A stretch of DNA of 64,000 nucleotides, taken from Paenibacillus xylanilyticus. GTDB lineage: Bacteria > Bacillota > Bacilli > Paenibacillales > Paenibacillaceae. Below, in pieces: positions 34,163-42,664 of the stretch. Numbering within the stretch: the stretch's first letter is position 1; each line of letters opens with the position of its first letter. Location: positions 4,963,001 through 5,027,000 of the forward strand of contig NZ_CP044310.1 of NCBI RefSeq assembly GCF_009664365.1, read 5' to 3'. Both the position numbers and the translations under genes were made by a program. The notes beneath the pieces were generated by a model. That model did no database searches. It was not told the DNA's origin and was given only the letters and a program-made list of their open reading frames with translations.

Positions 34163-35301
34163 GCTTCCTCTCCTTTGGGCTGGTCCGGCATATCCTGATG
34201 TCCGGTAGAGCCCCCCAGATTCTTGCGGAACAGCGAGATGATAAACAGAAGCGGGACATATAACATAATCAATATTTCCCCCGTTCTGGTGTATATCTCG
34301 TTGACCATATCAATATCCACGGTGTCTTTAACCACAAACAAAAGAATGGCAAAAAGGACGATGGCGAGTTTCAGTCCGAGACTGGGCTTGATTGCTCTCT
34401 CCAGTTTCAAACAATGACATGCTGCCCAAGTTCCCAACGTGATGATGGATAGAATTTTTAGCAGCCAAAAGGATAACACCAGATACTCCATCCGCTGGAT
34501 CAATGGCATTTCAATAATGCTGATCAGGCTCAGGGTAGGCCACAAATGTTCCTTCATCTGTCCATGATTGAAGTACATAAAGGAATAGATAAAGAAAACC
34601 AGATACACTATGGTTGCAGTAACCAAGGCGAGATAAGCCCATTTGAGCGAGCGACCTGGCGTCTTGATGTATGGATATACGACCAGCAAAATGCCGCAGC
34701 CGATAAATTCATGAAGCATATCCCTTGTGGACAACCATATGGATGTGACATCATGATCCAGCACAGGAAGAAGGTTTCGTGGATGAAGATAGGAAGAGAC
34801 CAGGAATATCTGCGGGAAGACAAATACTAGGATGAAGAGGGTGCCCCAAAGGCACATCCCGGTGACCGACTGTATGCCGCCCGACACACAGTAATAGACA
34901 AGCAGCAGAACCACGATGCCCAGCAGCCAGTTATTTTGTGTGGGAAGAATCCACAGCTGGATGATATGAATATAGGAGCGATAGGCTACAAAAGCACCCA
35001 GCAGAAAATATAAAATAAAGATCCAATTCAGGACAGCACCCGCGATTCGTCCCCAATACCGTCGATTGATGTGAACGAGAGAGGAATGGCCGGGGGATTG
35101 GCGTGACAGCAGGACAAACATCATTTTAAGGATGATGGAGATCATGACAGCGGCGGCCAAAATGCTGATCCATCCATCTTTCTCCGCGCCACGCAGCATT
35201 TTATATTGAAAATTCATTAAACCTACGCCAACCAAGCTTACATAGAGCACAAAATACAGATGAATGGGTGACATGCTGTAGCGATTCCCGGAAGTGTTCA
35301 C
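34159..35301 (-). CDS. GerB family (GerAB/ArcD/ProY) spore germination permease
   Basis: A 380-residue integral membrane protein with about ten hydrophobic helices and amino-acid-permease features (SPIHLYFVLYVSLVGVGLMN at the start). GerB-type subunits bind the nutrient germinant. The frame opens at 35328, but a GTG at 35301 has AAGGGGAGA 6-7 nt upstream and is preferred. It is the first gene of the ger operon, so the order is B-A-C. A forespore-type promoter can be read upstream. Confidence 0.9.
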   Translation of the reverse strand: MNTSGNRYSMSPIHLYFVLYVSLVGVGLMNFQYKMLRGAEKDGWISILAAAVMISIILKMMFVLLSRQSPGHSSLVHINRRYWGRIAGAVLNWIFILYFLLGAFVAYRSYIHIIQLWILPTQNNWLLGIVVLLLVYYCVSGGIQSVTGMCLWGTLFILVFVFPQIFLVSSYLHPRNLLPVLDHDVTSIWLSTRDMLHEFIGCGILLVVYPYIKTPGRSLKWAYLALVTATIVYLVFFIYSFMYFNHGQMKEHLWPTLSLISIIEMPLIQRMEYLVLSFWLLKILSIITLGTWAACHCLKLERAIKPSLGLKLAIVLFAILLFVVKDTVDIDMVNEIYTRTGEILIMLYVPLLFIISLFRKNLGGSTGHQDMPDQPKGEEA

Positions 35302-35389
35302 AGAGATCTCCCCTTTTCTGACGATCATATGAATCTGCTGAAAAATTCACATCTAGCGTTTTACCTTCACTTATGCTCAGTCTCTGAGT

Positions 35390-35421
35390 TAAGTATGTAA
35401 ATTATTCGAGATTTTATTCAA
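35390..35421 (-). promoter_or_regulatory. Candidate SigG-type promoter of the ger operon
   Basis: On the minus strand TTGAATA (35421-35415) and CATACTTA (35397-35390) are separated by 17 bp, close to the SigG consensus gnATR-N17/18-CATnnTA (one mismatch in the -10). The predicted start lies about 80 nt before the GTG of the GerB-type gene. ger receptor operons are normally transcribed by SigG in the forespore. Confidence 0.45.
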
Positions 35422-35424
35422 AAG

Positions 35425-35463
35425 CAAATACCCGCCTATTCCCATAGAGGGAACAAGCGGGTA
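35425..35463 (-). terminator. Intrinsic terminator of the 6-phospho-beta-glucosidase gene
   Basis: TACCCGC-GTTCCC pairs with GGGAAT-GCGGGTA around a short loop, followed on the minus strand by a T-rich stretch. It isolates the ger operon from the upstream GH1 gene. Confidence 0.75.
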
Positions 35464-35491
35464 CGACATCTCTTTTTTTATCAGCAATCGA

Positions 35492-36925
35492 TTATAGTTC
35501 TTCGCCATTGGATTCAATGACTTTTTTGTACCAGTGGAAGCTCTTCTTCGGCGTTCTGCTCAGATCACCATTTCCATCATTATCCTTGTTGACATGAATG
35601 AAGCCGTAACGCTTCTTTATCTCTCCGGTCGATGCGCTGACGAGGTCAATACATCCCCACATCGTGTAGGCAATGAGCTCCACTCCATCCGCGACTGCTT
35701 CTTTCATTTGCTCAATATGGCCTCTCAAATAATCAATGCGATAGTCATCCTGAATGGTGCCATCTGCTTCTACCACATCGACTGCACCCAGACCATTCTC
35801 AACGACCATTAATGGCACCTGATAGCGATCATAGAGATGATTCAGCGTGTAACGCAATCCTTTCGGGTCAATCTGCCAGCCCCAGTCGGAAGCTTCCAGG
35901 TACGGATTTTTGATCCCGCCCAGCAGGTTGCCCCCGGCTCTCTCCAAGGACTGGTCCGCACTTTCAACCAAGGACATATAATAGCTGAAGGAGTAGAAAT
36001 CCACGCAGCCCTCACGCAGGGTTTGCTCATCTTCCGGCTGCATTTCGATCTGAATGCCCTGCTCTGCGAAGAAACGTTTGGCGAAACCAGGATATGCTCC
36101 TCTCACTTGCACGTCCCCACAGATCATATTGGAGAGCTGATCCTTCTTCTGCGCAAGCAAAATGTCATCCGGATTACACGTGTTCGGATAAGTTGTCATG
36201 AACGCAACCATGCAGCCGATTTGGAAATCGGGGTTAATCTCATGTCCAAGCTTGACGGCCTTCGCACTCGCCACGAACTGATGATGCAGGGCCTGGAAGC
36301 GGGTTTGCGGATCGTCGATGCCGTCCGTCAATGTTTCTTTTCCTTCAAACAGAATTCCCGCCGCCATATATGCGCCCATCGGCATGGTGAGACAGTTGAT
36401 CTCATTGAATGTCAGCCAATACTTCACCTGATCCTTATAACGGTTGAACAGAGTTTTACAATAACGGAGGTAACAATCGATCACTTCGCGCGAAGCCCAT
36501 CCGTTGTATTTTTGCGTCAGACCAAATGGTGTCTCATAGTGAGAGATGGTTACCAACGGTTCGATGTTATATTTTTTCAATTCGGCAAAAACTTGATCAT
36601 AGAACTGCAATCCCTCTTCGTTGGGCTCTAGATCATAACCGTTCGGATAGATCCGGGACCAGTTGATGGACATGCGGAACATTTTGAAGCCCATCTCTGC
36701 CATCAAGGCAATATCTTCTTTGTAATGTCCGTAAAAGTCTACAGCCTCATGGCTCGGGTAATACGTGCCCTCTTCAAGTACTGGCGTAATCCGCCGCGGA
36801 GTCGTATGAGTTCCGCCTGTCATCATATCGGATGTGCTCGGACCTTTGCCTCCCTGATTCCATCCGCCTTCGAATTGATTGGCAGCTGTTGCGCCGCCCC
36901 AGTAAAATCCATCTTTCATCTTCAT
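35492..36925 (-). CDS. Family 1 glycoside hydrolase, 6-phospho-beta-glucosidase
   Basis: A 477-residue GH1 enzyme. The general acid/base is Glu175 in LTFNEINC and the nucleophile Glu376 in VVENGLGAVD; the substrate-cage start FYWGGATAANQFEGGW is typical. The C-terminal KKRYGFIHVN is the usual 6-phosphate-binding element of phospho-beta-glucosidases, so it should split PTS-imported cellobiose/salicin phosphates. No PTS gene is nearby. AGGAGG lies 7 nt before the ATG at 36925; the frame extends to 36991 without a site. Divergent from a WYL regulator that shares a palindromic control region. Confidence 0.92.
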   Translation of the reverse strand: MKMKDGFYWGGATAANQFEGGWNQGGKGPSTSDMMTGGTHTTPRRITPVLEEGTYYPSHEAVDFYGHYKEDIALMAEMGFKMFRMSINWSRIYPNGYDLEPNEEGLQFYDQVFAELKKYNIEPLVTISHYETPFGLTQKYNGWASREVIDCYLRYCKTLFNRYKDQVKYWLTFNEINCLTMPMGAYMAAGILFEGKETLTDGIDDPQTRFQALHHQFVASAKAVKLGHEINPDFQIGCMVAFMTTYPNTCNPDDILLAQKKDQLSNMICGDVQVRGAYPGFAKRFFAEQGIQIEMQPEDEQTLREGCVDFYSFSYYMSLVESADQSLERAGGNLLGGIKNPYLEASDWGWQIDPKGLRYTLNHLYDRYQVPLMVVENGLGAVDVVEADGTIQDDYRIDYLRGHIEQMKEAVADGVELIAYTMWGCIDLVSASTGEIKKRYGFIHVNKDNDGNGDLSRTPKKSFHWYKKVIESNGEEL

Positions 36926-36985
36926 GACAAGTCCTCCTATGAATGAGCTGCTTAACACTGTAATACCAGTGTAGCATCCATACCC

Positions 36986-37009
36986 TGACACCTATTGTCA
37001 TGGTATAAT
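36986..37009 (+). promoter_or_regulatory. Operator-like palindrome and extended -10 of the WYL regulator
   Basis: TGACA-N5-TGTCA forms a perfect inverted repeat at 36986-37000, immediately followed by TGGTATAAT (extended -10, TATAAT at 37004-37009). A transcript initiating 6-7 nt downstream would begin at or next to the ATG at 37016. The palindrome also lies upstream of the divergent GH1 gene, so one site could control both. Confidence 0.6.
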
Positions 37010-37015
37010 CATAGC

Positions 37016-37960
37016 ATGGAAAATAACCGATTATTTCGAATGCTGCTGCTGTTACTCGAGAAGAAAAAAGCCACCGCGCCCGAACTCGCCCGCTTGTTTG
37101 AAATCTCGGTACGCACGGTTTACCGTGACATCGACCGGCTGAGCGCAGCGGGAATTCCCGTCTACACCACCACTGGCAAGCACGGTGGCATCCATCTGAT
37201 GGACAATTATGTGATGGACAAGTCCCTGCTGTCTGAAGAAGATCAGAACGAAATTTTGCTTGGCCTGTACAGTATCAGTGCCATTCCACACCTGAACAGT
37301 GTTCATATGCTCAAACGGCTGACTGCCTTGTTTGATCACAAACTGGATTGGATTGAATTCGATTTCTCCCCGTGGGGCAATATCCCTGTGCAGGAAAGAG
37401 ATATGTTCAACTTAGTGAAGCAGGCCATACTGACCAAGCAGGGGATGACATTCAACTATATCGACTCTGACGGAGAAGCAAGTGTAGAGAACATTGCACC
37501 CGTCAAACTCATTTTTAAAAATAGTACATGGTATATCGAAGGACAGGACGAAAGCCTGCCGCACCCTACCGAGAAAAAGACATTTAAGATGAAACGGATC
37601 TCCGAGCTCCGTTTGCTGCCAAGGCTGCAAGAGCATGGATCAGCTTCTTCCACAGCCGATGTGGAAAAGACACCTGTGAACGCTCCCTTATCCCTGGATC
37701 TCTTATTTTCAAGTTCCATTGCTTATCGGGCGCTTGATTTCTTCGAACCTTCCCGGATGAACAAACAGCCGGATGGCAGCCTTCGTGTGACGTTGGAAAT
37801 TCATGAAGGAGAGCGGCTCTATTCGTTTCTGATGTCATTTGGTGCTGAACTGACCGTTCTCGAACCCCCACATGTCAGACATGAACTGCTCCGCCGATAT
37901 CAACAGGCTGTCAAACACGTGCAAACATTCAATCCTGACGGCTTCCAGCCCGATGAATGA
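37016..37960 (+). CDS. YafY/WYL-domain transcriptional regulator
   Basis: A 314-residue regulator with an N-terminal winged helix (APELARLFEISVRTVYRDID, residues 20-40) and a WYL domain near 130-210 (MTFNYIDSDGEASVENIAPV, FKNSTWYIEGQDES), plus a C-terminal WCX-like extension. The frame opens at 36995, but that part overlaps the -10 box; the ATG at 37016 is therefore used. There is no ribosome binding site, which fits a leaderless mRNA. Likely controls itself and the divergent 6-phospho-beta-glucosidase gene. Effector unknown. Confidence 0.87.
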   Translation: MENNRLFRMLLLLLEKKKATAPELARLFEISVRTVYRDIDRLSAAGIPVYTTTGKHGGIHLMDNYVMDKSLLSEEDQNEILLGLYSISAIPHLNSVHMLKRLTALFDHKLDWIEFDFSPWGNIPVQERDMFNLVKQAILTKQGMTFNYIDSDGEASVENIAPVKLIFKNSTWYIEGQDESLPHPTEKKTFKMKRISELRLLPRLQEHGSASSTADVEKTPVNAPLSLDLLFSSSIAYRALDFFEPSRMNKQPDGSLRVTLEIHEGERLYSFLMSFGAELTVLEPPHVRHELLRRYQQAVKHVQTFNPDGFQPDE

Positions 37961-38033
37961 TATAATGGAATCGCCAAGAACTTGAATTCATCAATTCATT
38001 GCAAGTCGCCCATTTTGTAGAGGAGGTTTATCC

Positions 38034-38849
38034 ATGCAAGACATCAGACGCAACAATGTGGAACGTTTCAAAGGCTTCGGTACGTTATATGACCAGAATC
38101 GCCCGGCTGCACCCACAGAAGTCGTGGAAATTCTGAACACCTATCTCGGCACCAAACCAAGATTGGTTGCAGATGTGGGCTGCGGCACCGGGTTATCCTC
38201 ATGGATCTGGCTGAATGAAGCTGAACGCATTATTGGTGTAGAACCCAGCGATGACATGAGAGCCGTGGCGGAGGCCAAATGGGAGGCTGCGGGCAAACCG
38301 GATCATCTGCGATTTGTATCAGGCTTATCTCATGAACTGGGATTGCCAGACGGCAGTGTTGATATTGTGACCTGCTCCCAATCGTTCCACTGGATGGAGC
38401 CTGAATCCACACTTCGTGAATTCGCACGTGTACTGCGACCAGGAGGCATATTTGCCGCTTATGATTGTGACTGGCCTCCTATCCTCGATTGGCAGCTGGA
38501 GCAGGCATATCAGCAGTTGATCGCGGAAGCCGATCATCAGGCCTCCAGTCTGGAAGCACAGGAAAACCAGGCTCATAAATGGAGCAAGGACGGCCATCTG
38601 CAGCAAATAAGCCAATCAGGCCTGTTCCGCTTTGCTCGTGAGATCGTATTCCATCACCATGAGACGTTTGATGCGGATCGTTACGTCAATCTGGCCCTCA
38701 GTCAGGGCGGCTTGCAGACAGCGCTTAAGCTTGGAGCAGACGAACTATTAACGGCTGCGGATGAATTCAGAACGCTCGCAACCCGGATATTTGACGGACA
38801 AACGAGAACGGTCTTGTTTTCTTACCGCATGCGTCTGGGTATCATCTGA
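38034..38849 (+). CDS. Class I SAM-dependent methyltransferase
   Basis: A 271-residue methyltransferase. Motif I is VADVGCGTGLSSWIW (residues 45-59), the acidic loop VEPSDDMRAVAEAK, and motif IV region DGSVDIVTCSQSFHWMEPES, followed by FARVLRPGGIFAAYDCD. The sequence F-WM after motif IV places it near the UbiE/Coq5-like group acting on small molecules. GAGGAGGT lies upstream of the ATG. Substrate unknown. Confidence 0.88.
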   Translation: MQDIRRNNVERFKGFGTLYDQNRPAAPTEVVEILNTYLGTKPRLVADVGCGTGLSSWIWLNEAERIIGVEPSDDMRAVAEAKWEAAGKPDHLRFVSGLSHELGLPDGSVDIVTCSQSFHWMEPESTLREFARVLRPGGIFAAYDCDWPPILDWQLEQAYQQLIAEADHQASSLEAQENQAHKWSKDGHLQQISQSGLFRFAREIVFHHHETFDADRYVNLALSQGGLQTALKLGADELLTAADEFRTLATRIFDGQTRTVLFSYRMRLGII

Positions 38850-38905
38850 TCATTTCATCATTCCAATTATATAGATCCATCCCGGAAGAAAGGCAGTGAA
38901 TCGCT

Positions 38906-39541
38906 TTGAATGATTCGAACATCTTGCTGCAAGATCGGACTTACATTGAACAATGCTTGGATAACTATTTCAATACCCCTCATCAAGACATCCTGATGTC
39001 CCTTCCAGCCAAAACAGAGGATGAGGATTACGGCGTGCCTATGGATATGCAGGATGGTACAGTAGATGACGAAGGCTGGGTTCGTTGGAGAATGCTCGCT
39101 TCTATGGTGACGGAGGATCAGATACGCGAGCTGGAGCAGTCCTGTGGATTGCCCGTTCCCGTCCCGCCGCTATATCGTGCATATCTGAGCACAAGATACG
39201 TCATGAATGTCTATCTGCGTTTCGATGACTTTGTCATAGTTCTGCCGGATCTACCCTCCGATCGTCCATTACGTCGCTTACAGGAGTTATGGGTAGCCTG
39301 GAAACCACTAATCGCCGAAGGGTACATTCCACTCGCTACATACGAAGATGACGCCGGACCGGTATGCTGGGACATTCGCAAACCGGGTGGTGACCATGAT
39401 TATGCTGTCGTTTGGTTCGATCATGAACTGCTGGTGCACGATGAATGGCCTAGTCGCGAACAGCTTGAAGGCTGGGCTGTATCTCTATTCCCATCATTCC
39501 GGGATATGCTCAGCCCACTTGCGTCCAGCCACGATTCATAA
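38906..39541 (+). CDS. SMI1/KNR4 (SUKH)-like protein
   Basis: A 211-residue acidic protein with features of SUKH domains: TEDQIRELEQSCGLPVPVPP followed by LYRAYLS, later YIPLATYEDDAGPVCWDIRK and VVWFDHELLVHDEW. SUKH proteins often serve as immunity proteins against nuclease toxins but many are housekeeping; no toxin gene is adjacent. The start is TTG with only a weak AAGG upstream, so the true N-terminus is uncertain. Confidence 0.6.
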   Translation: MNDSNILLQDRTYIEQCLDNYFNTPHQDILMSLPAKTEDEDYGVPMDMQDGTVDDEGWVRWRMLASMVTEDQIRELEQSCGLPVPVPPLYRAYLSTRYVMNVYLRFDDFVIVLPDLPSDRPLRRLQELWVAWKPLIAEGYIPLATYEDDAGPVCWDIRKPGGDHDYAVVWFDHELLVHDEWPSREQLEGWAVSLFPSFRDMLSPLASSHDS

Positions 39542-39553
39542 CTTACAGCTATT

Positions 39554-39592
39554 CAAAAAAGACGGTTCCTCCTCTGCGGAGAGAACCGTCTT
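39554..39592 (-). terminator. Intrinsic terminator
   Basis: AGACGGTTC pairs with GAACCGTCT around a stem-loop of CTCC/GGAG, with a run of T on the minus strand. It ends the unit of the two related genes at 39.6-40.9 kb and may also halt plus-strand transcription. Confidence 0.85.
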
Positions 39593-39603
39593 AGGCATAT
39601 GGA

Positions 39604-40398
39604 TCACGATGAGAACAGATGGCTTAACTGCTCTTCCTGTACATTCAATGCCAGTACCAGCTTGGATGGATCCTGCTTGGAATAGATGACGTTAATGATG
39701 TGACCCTGCTGAACCTGAGAGAGGGCGGAAGGCAAAATATCCTTTTGCGTTGTCACTTGAAACGTCTCCCCATTCGGCGGGGTCACACTGAGCGTAAGCT
39801 GAAGCTTGATCTTGCCTGTTCCCGAATTCCCCAGCGGGGTGACGTCGAGAATTTTGGCCATTGCTTTCTCCCCCGTACGGGCAATATCCATCATATCTGG
39901 AGAAACGCCCTCCTGGATCATCTTTTCGTTAAGCAGTTCCTGCAGGTCCGCTTGCGATAGCTGTCCTTTCAGATCAATCCCCACCTTACGCTCATCCTTC
40001 TCGGAAACGACCAGCGGAACAAAACTTCCTGGCTGAAACTGTGCCAGCGCTGTAAGGGGGACGACCGTCTTCAATTCAGTGTCATATTTCTCCCGTCCTT
40101 TGCGCGATACAGTCAAGCTGAGACGCACTTCTGGCTGTTCATTAATATACGTGCCAGTCTGCTGAACACTTCGAATGACGCCCACAGCAGGAAGTCCTGA
40201 CTTCACCCGACCCACGCCGAAGATGTTACTTAGAATGGTCGGAATGAAAATTAGTCCAAAGCCTGCAAAGATCGCCGGTTTATACCACCAGGCCTGCATG
40301 ATGATAAAGGGATCATTCCAGAGCTGCTGTGCCAGAAATGGCGAAAACCCCACCCCGAATACGGTCAACACACCAATCATTCTCAATATACCTGTCAT
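39604..40398 (-). CDS. Membrane-anchored protein with two copies of a beta-rich repeat domain
   Basis: A 264-residue protein of unknown function. Two hydrophobic segments near the N-terminus (ILRMIGVLTVFGVGFSPFLA and PAIFAGFGLIFIPTILSNIF) precede two related beta-rich units. The first is around 70-145 (AVGVIRSVQQTGTYINEQPE, LTALAQFQPGSFVPLVVS), the second around 175-255 (AKILDVTPLGNSGTGKIKLQ, LSQVQQGHIINVIYSKQDPS). The pattern 'value valid for Q-PG, then Y/V-PxxPSKL' also occurs in the neighbouring gene. The ATG at 40398 has AAGGAG; the longer frame to 40464 does not. Confidence 0.6.
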   Translation of the reverse strand: MTGILRMIGVLTVFGVGFSPFLAQQLWNDPFIIMQAWWYKPAIFAGFGLIFIPTILSNIFGVGRVKSGLPAVGVIRSVQQTGTYINEQPEVRLSLTVSRKGREKYDTELKTVVPLTALAQFQPGSFVPLVVSEKDERKVGIDLKGQLSQADLQELLNEKMIQEGVSPDMMDIARTGEKAMAKILDVTPLGNSGTGKIKLQLTLSVTPPNGETFQVTTQKDILPSALSQVQQGHIINVIYSKQDPSKLVLALNVQEEQLSHLFSS

Positions 40399-40489
40399 AT
40401 CCCCCACTCCTTCATCTCTATAATTCGTTGTTATATGAATAAATGTAACCTTTTCTCTTTCCATACTGCTTAATCCTTGGGGTGAACAC

Positions 40490-40906
40490 TTAACCTGTCA
40501 ACAATCCCATATAAATCAGTTCCGACGGATTCGCAGGATTCTGACCTAATCCAACCCGGTCTCCCACCCGGGGAATCTGCATCTTGGATACTAGCGTTTC
40601 CAGCGTTCGCTGATACTGTCTTCCACTCGTCTCCGTTACATCCAATACGAGTACCACAATGGGATCAAAGTTGATCAGCTTGCCTGTATCGGTAATCGTG
40701 AGGACCGTAGCCGTGGCTGTTAAGGGAAGTGAACCCGTCGCTGCCAGTTGTGCCTGTTTCGCCGAATCCAGACTCTGATTGATTGCTTCCCGGTGCTGCT
40801 TGGGTACGAAGCCTTTCATCATCAGGCCGGTAAGTCCTTTGTTCATCACTCGATCTGCTTTTGCAATGGCGTCTTCCTGTTTGTTCTTCTTGCTAAACCA
40901 TCCCAT
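40490..40906 (-). CDS. Small protein sharing the same repeat domain, hypothetical
   Basis: A 138-residue protein with a charged N-terminus (SKKNKQEDAIAKADRVMNKG) and one beta-rich unit (ATATVLTITDTGKLINFDPI, RTLETLVSKMQIPRVGDRVG, ending in NPANPSELIYMGLL). The unit resembles those of the next gene downstream, so the two are likely related in function. No signal peptide or clear membrane helix. GAGGTG lies 6 nt before the ATG at 40906. Function unknown. Confidence 0.6.
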   Translation of the reverse strand: MGWFSKKNKQEDAIAKADRVMNKGLTGLMMKGFVPKQHREAINQSLDSAKQAQLAATGSLPLTATATVLTITDTGKLINFDPIVVLVLDVTETSGRQYQRTLETLVSKMQIPRVGDRVGLGQNPANPSELIYMGLLTG

Positions 40907-41062
40907 CCGAAACACCTCATTTGTTTGTTTTTTGTTATATATTCATTATAAACAGGAGGGCTTCGCCTTGAATATACTTCTGACTGCATACAAAATAAAC
41001 GCCAAATCCGTAAATTCAATCGCGATATGATGGCTGATTTTTATGTTTATATCATTTAATTC

Positions 41063-41092
41063 GCAAAAAAAGAGCCGAGTATCGGCCCTTTA
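41063..41092 (-). terminator. Intrinsic terminator of the TPR regulator gene
   Basis: On the minus strand GGGCCGAT-CGGCTCT forms a hairpin followed by seven T residues. Confidence 0.85.
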
Positions 41093-41183
41093 ATTGGTCT
41101 GGGAATCTTTTGTTTTGTAGAAAATGGACCACCGCTGGACAAAAAACGTGATCAAAGCATGCGTTTCAAGCCGATGTACTCCC

Positions 41184-42464
41184 TTATTTTTTGCGCAGCA
41201 GATAAACCAGCTTCTTATAATACATCGCTGCCTCTTTATACCTGCGCTGATCCTCGGATACCACCGCGAGTCCCTCATATAACGGCTCCAGTCTCATGGC
41301 ATGCTGTGTCGATTCGAAATAGGGAAGGCATGCGAGAGCCTGTTCCATAAACGCCTCACGATTCCCATGTGCCAGGGCCAGATGACTCTGATAAAACGTT
41401 CCACTCATCTGTTGATCCTCTGTTATTGCACATTTCAGCAGTTGATCCACACTTTGCGCAAGCATGCCCCAATGTTTGCGGCCAAGTGCCACCTCACAGC
41501 GATACACACAGATGAGCGGCTTCATCGCCTGCTGTGTTTCTTCCGGTTCCTGCATGAGCAGCGTCTCAAATCGCTCAATCTCCGTCTGAGCCTTGTCTAA
41601 CTCACCCGTCATGGTCAACATGACAATCCGATTGTTTGCAATTGCAGTAACGAGATCTCCCTGATTCCCGGCATATACCAGGTTGGCTTCCGCCATCGTA
41701 AGAGCCGAGAGGGCTTCCTGTACAAGCCCCATGGCGAAGCAATAACCGCTATATGCTACATATAAACCCGACAAACGGTGGAATAGACGCTGATCATACA
41801 CATGCCGCATCGTCTGCTCAAAGACCTGTTTGGCCTCTTCATATTGTTTGACCTGAATATAGGCTTCCATTTTGATATTTTGTACCGACAGCCAAAATTC
41901 ACTACCAGGGAGTGCCAGCTCACTGAGCCTTGTTGCATGAGTCAACACGTCGACGTATGCAAGCTTGGAACGATAATACTGCACCTTGTAATACAAGAGA
42001 GCTTTCGCCAGCGGACGGGGCAGATCGACATCATCCGGACGACCGTATTTCTCCAGATAATAATTCAAATAGGAAGTATGGATGTATTCATGAGCGGCTG
42101 CATCGTTCAGCTGCTGGTAATACACTGCTTTCATAAGAGCGGTCGTCAGTTCAACCGTCAGTGCATCATCCCGATCTTCCAGCGCATGCACGGTGTCTTC
42201 CGGTATGGCCGAAGCCGGCATGGACAGCTGTGCAAAAATAGCCTCTGCCCGTTCCATCGTCTCCTCGCTCTGATCCGCTGCGTGCAATAGGTAAGACGGC
42301 TTGACTGCCAGGCGTGAAGCAATGGCTTCAGCCAAGTCCTCGGGGAGCGGATAACGATCCGCCAGTATGTTCGCAAAATGAGCCTGTGTCACCAGACCCT
42401 CAACCAAATCCTTGCGGGAAATTTGCTTTCTTTTACTCAGAAATTCAATCCGTTCCTTCAGCAT
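41184..42464 (-). CDS. XRE/TPR transcriptional regulator, RRNPP-like
   Basis: A 426-residue protein. The N-terminus (LKERIEFLSKRKQISRKDLV through YPLPEDLAEAIASRL) is a helix-turn-helix of XRE type. Residues 75-420 are helical repeats with TPR spacing (AYIQVKQYEEAKQVFEQTMR, ALGRKHWGMLAQSVDQLLK, EDQRRYKEAAMYYKKLV). This layout is that of peptide-sensing PlcR/NprR/Rap-type regulators, but no pro-peptide gene was found next to it. The ATG at 42464 has AAAGGA 10 nt upstream; the frame extends to 42488. Confidence 0.7.
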   Translation of the reverse strand: MLKERIEFLSKRKQISRKDLVEGLVTQAHFANILADRYPLPEDLAEAIASRLAVKPSYLLHAADQSEETMERAEAIFAQLSMPASAIPEDTVHALEDRDDALTVELTTALMKAVYYQQLNDAAAHEYIHTSYLNYYLEKYGRPDDVDLPRPLAKALLYYKVQYYRSKLAYVDVLTHATRLSELALPGSEFWLSVQNIKMEAYIQVKQYEEAKQVFEQTMRHVYDQRLFHRLSGLYVAYSGYCFAMGLVQEALSALTMAEANLVYAGNQGDLVTAIANNRIVMLTMTGELDKAQTEIERFETLLMQEPEETQQAMKPLICVYRCEVALGRKHWGMLAQSVDQLLKCAITEDQQMSGTFYQSHLALAHGNREAFMEQALACLPYFESTQHAMRLEPLYEGLAVVSEDQRRYKEAAMYYKKLVYLLRKK

Positions 42465-42557
42465 GGGCGTGTGTTCCTTTCGATTCATTGCTGTAAATGC
42501 TATGAACTATCATCGCAAAATCAGGGAATCAATGCCACCCTTTTGACGAATTCAAAT

Positions 42558-42594
42558 GAAACGGTTTCCGTTTCGGTGACAATTGTTTTACAAT
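42558..42594 (+). promoter_or_regulatory. Promoter with a 17-bp palindrome upstream of fabV
   Basis: GAAACGG-TTT-CCGTTTC (42558-42574) is a perfect inverted repeat. It covers the expected -35 region of a promoter whose -10 would be TACAAT at 42589-42594. Such a position suits a repressor operator. It is not the known FapR operator sequence. Confidence 0.5.
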
Positions 42595-42607
42595 AAGGAG
42601 GTATGCA

Positions 42608-42625
42608 ATGGAGAATATGGACTAA
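42608..42625 (+). CDS. Five-codon leader ORF upstream of fabV
   Basis: ATG-GAG-AAT-ATG-GAC-TAA lies 6 nt behind a perfect AAGGAGG and 39 bp before the fabV start. It may be a chance ORF, but its ribosome binding site is better than that of fabV itself. A role in translational control is speculative. Confidence 0.3.
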   Translation: MENMD

Positions 42626-42664
42626 CTATTAACACATGAGTTGATAATGAAAGGATGCCAATGA

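Noticed and set aside
40907..41183. Signal-peptide (Phr/PapR-like) gene beside the TPR regulator
   Set aside because: Only very short frames were found and none has a start signal with a hydrophobic export segment.
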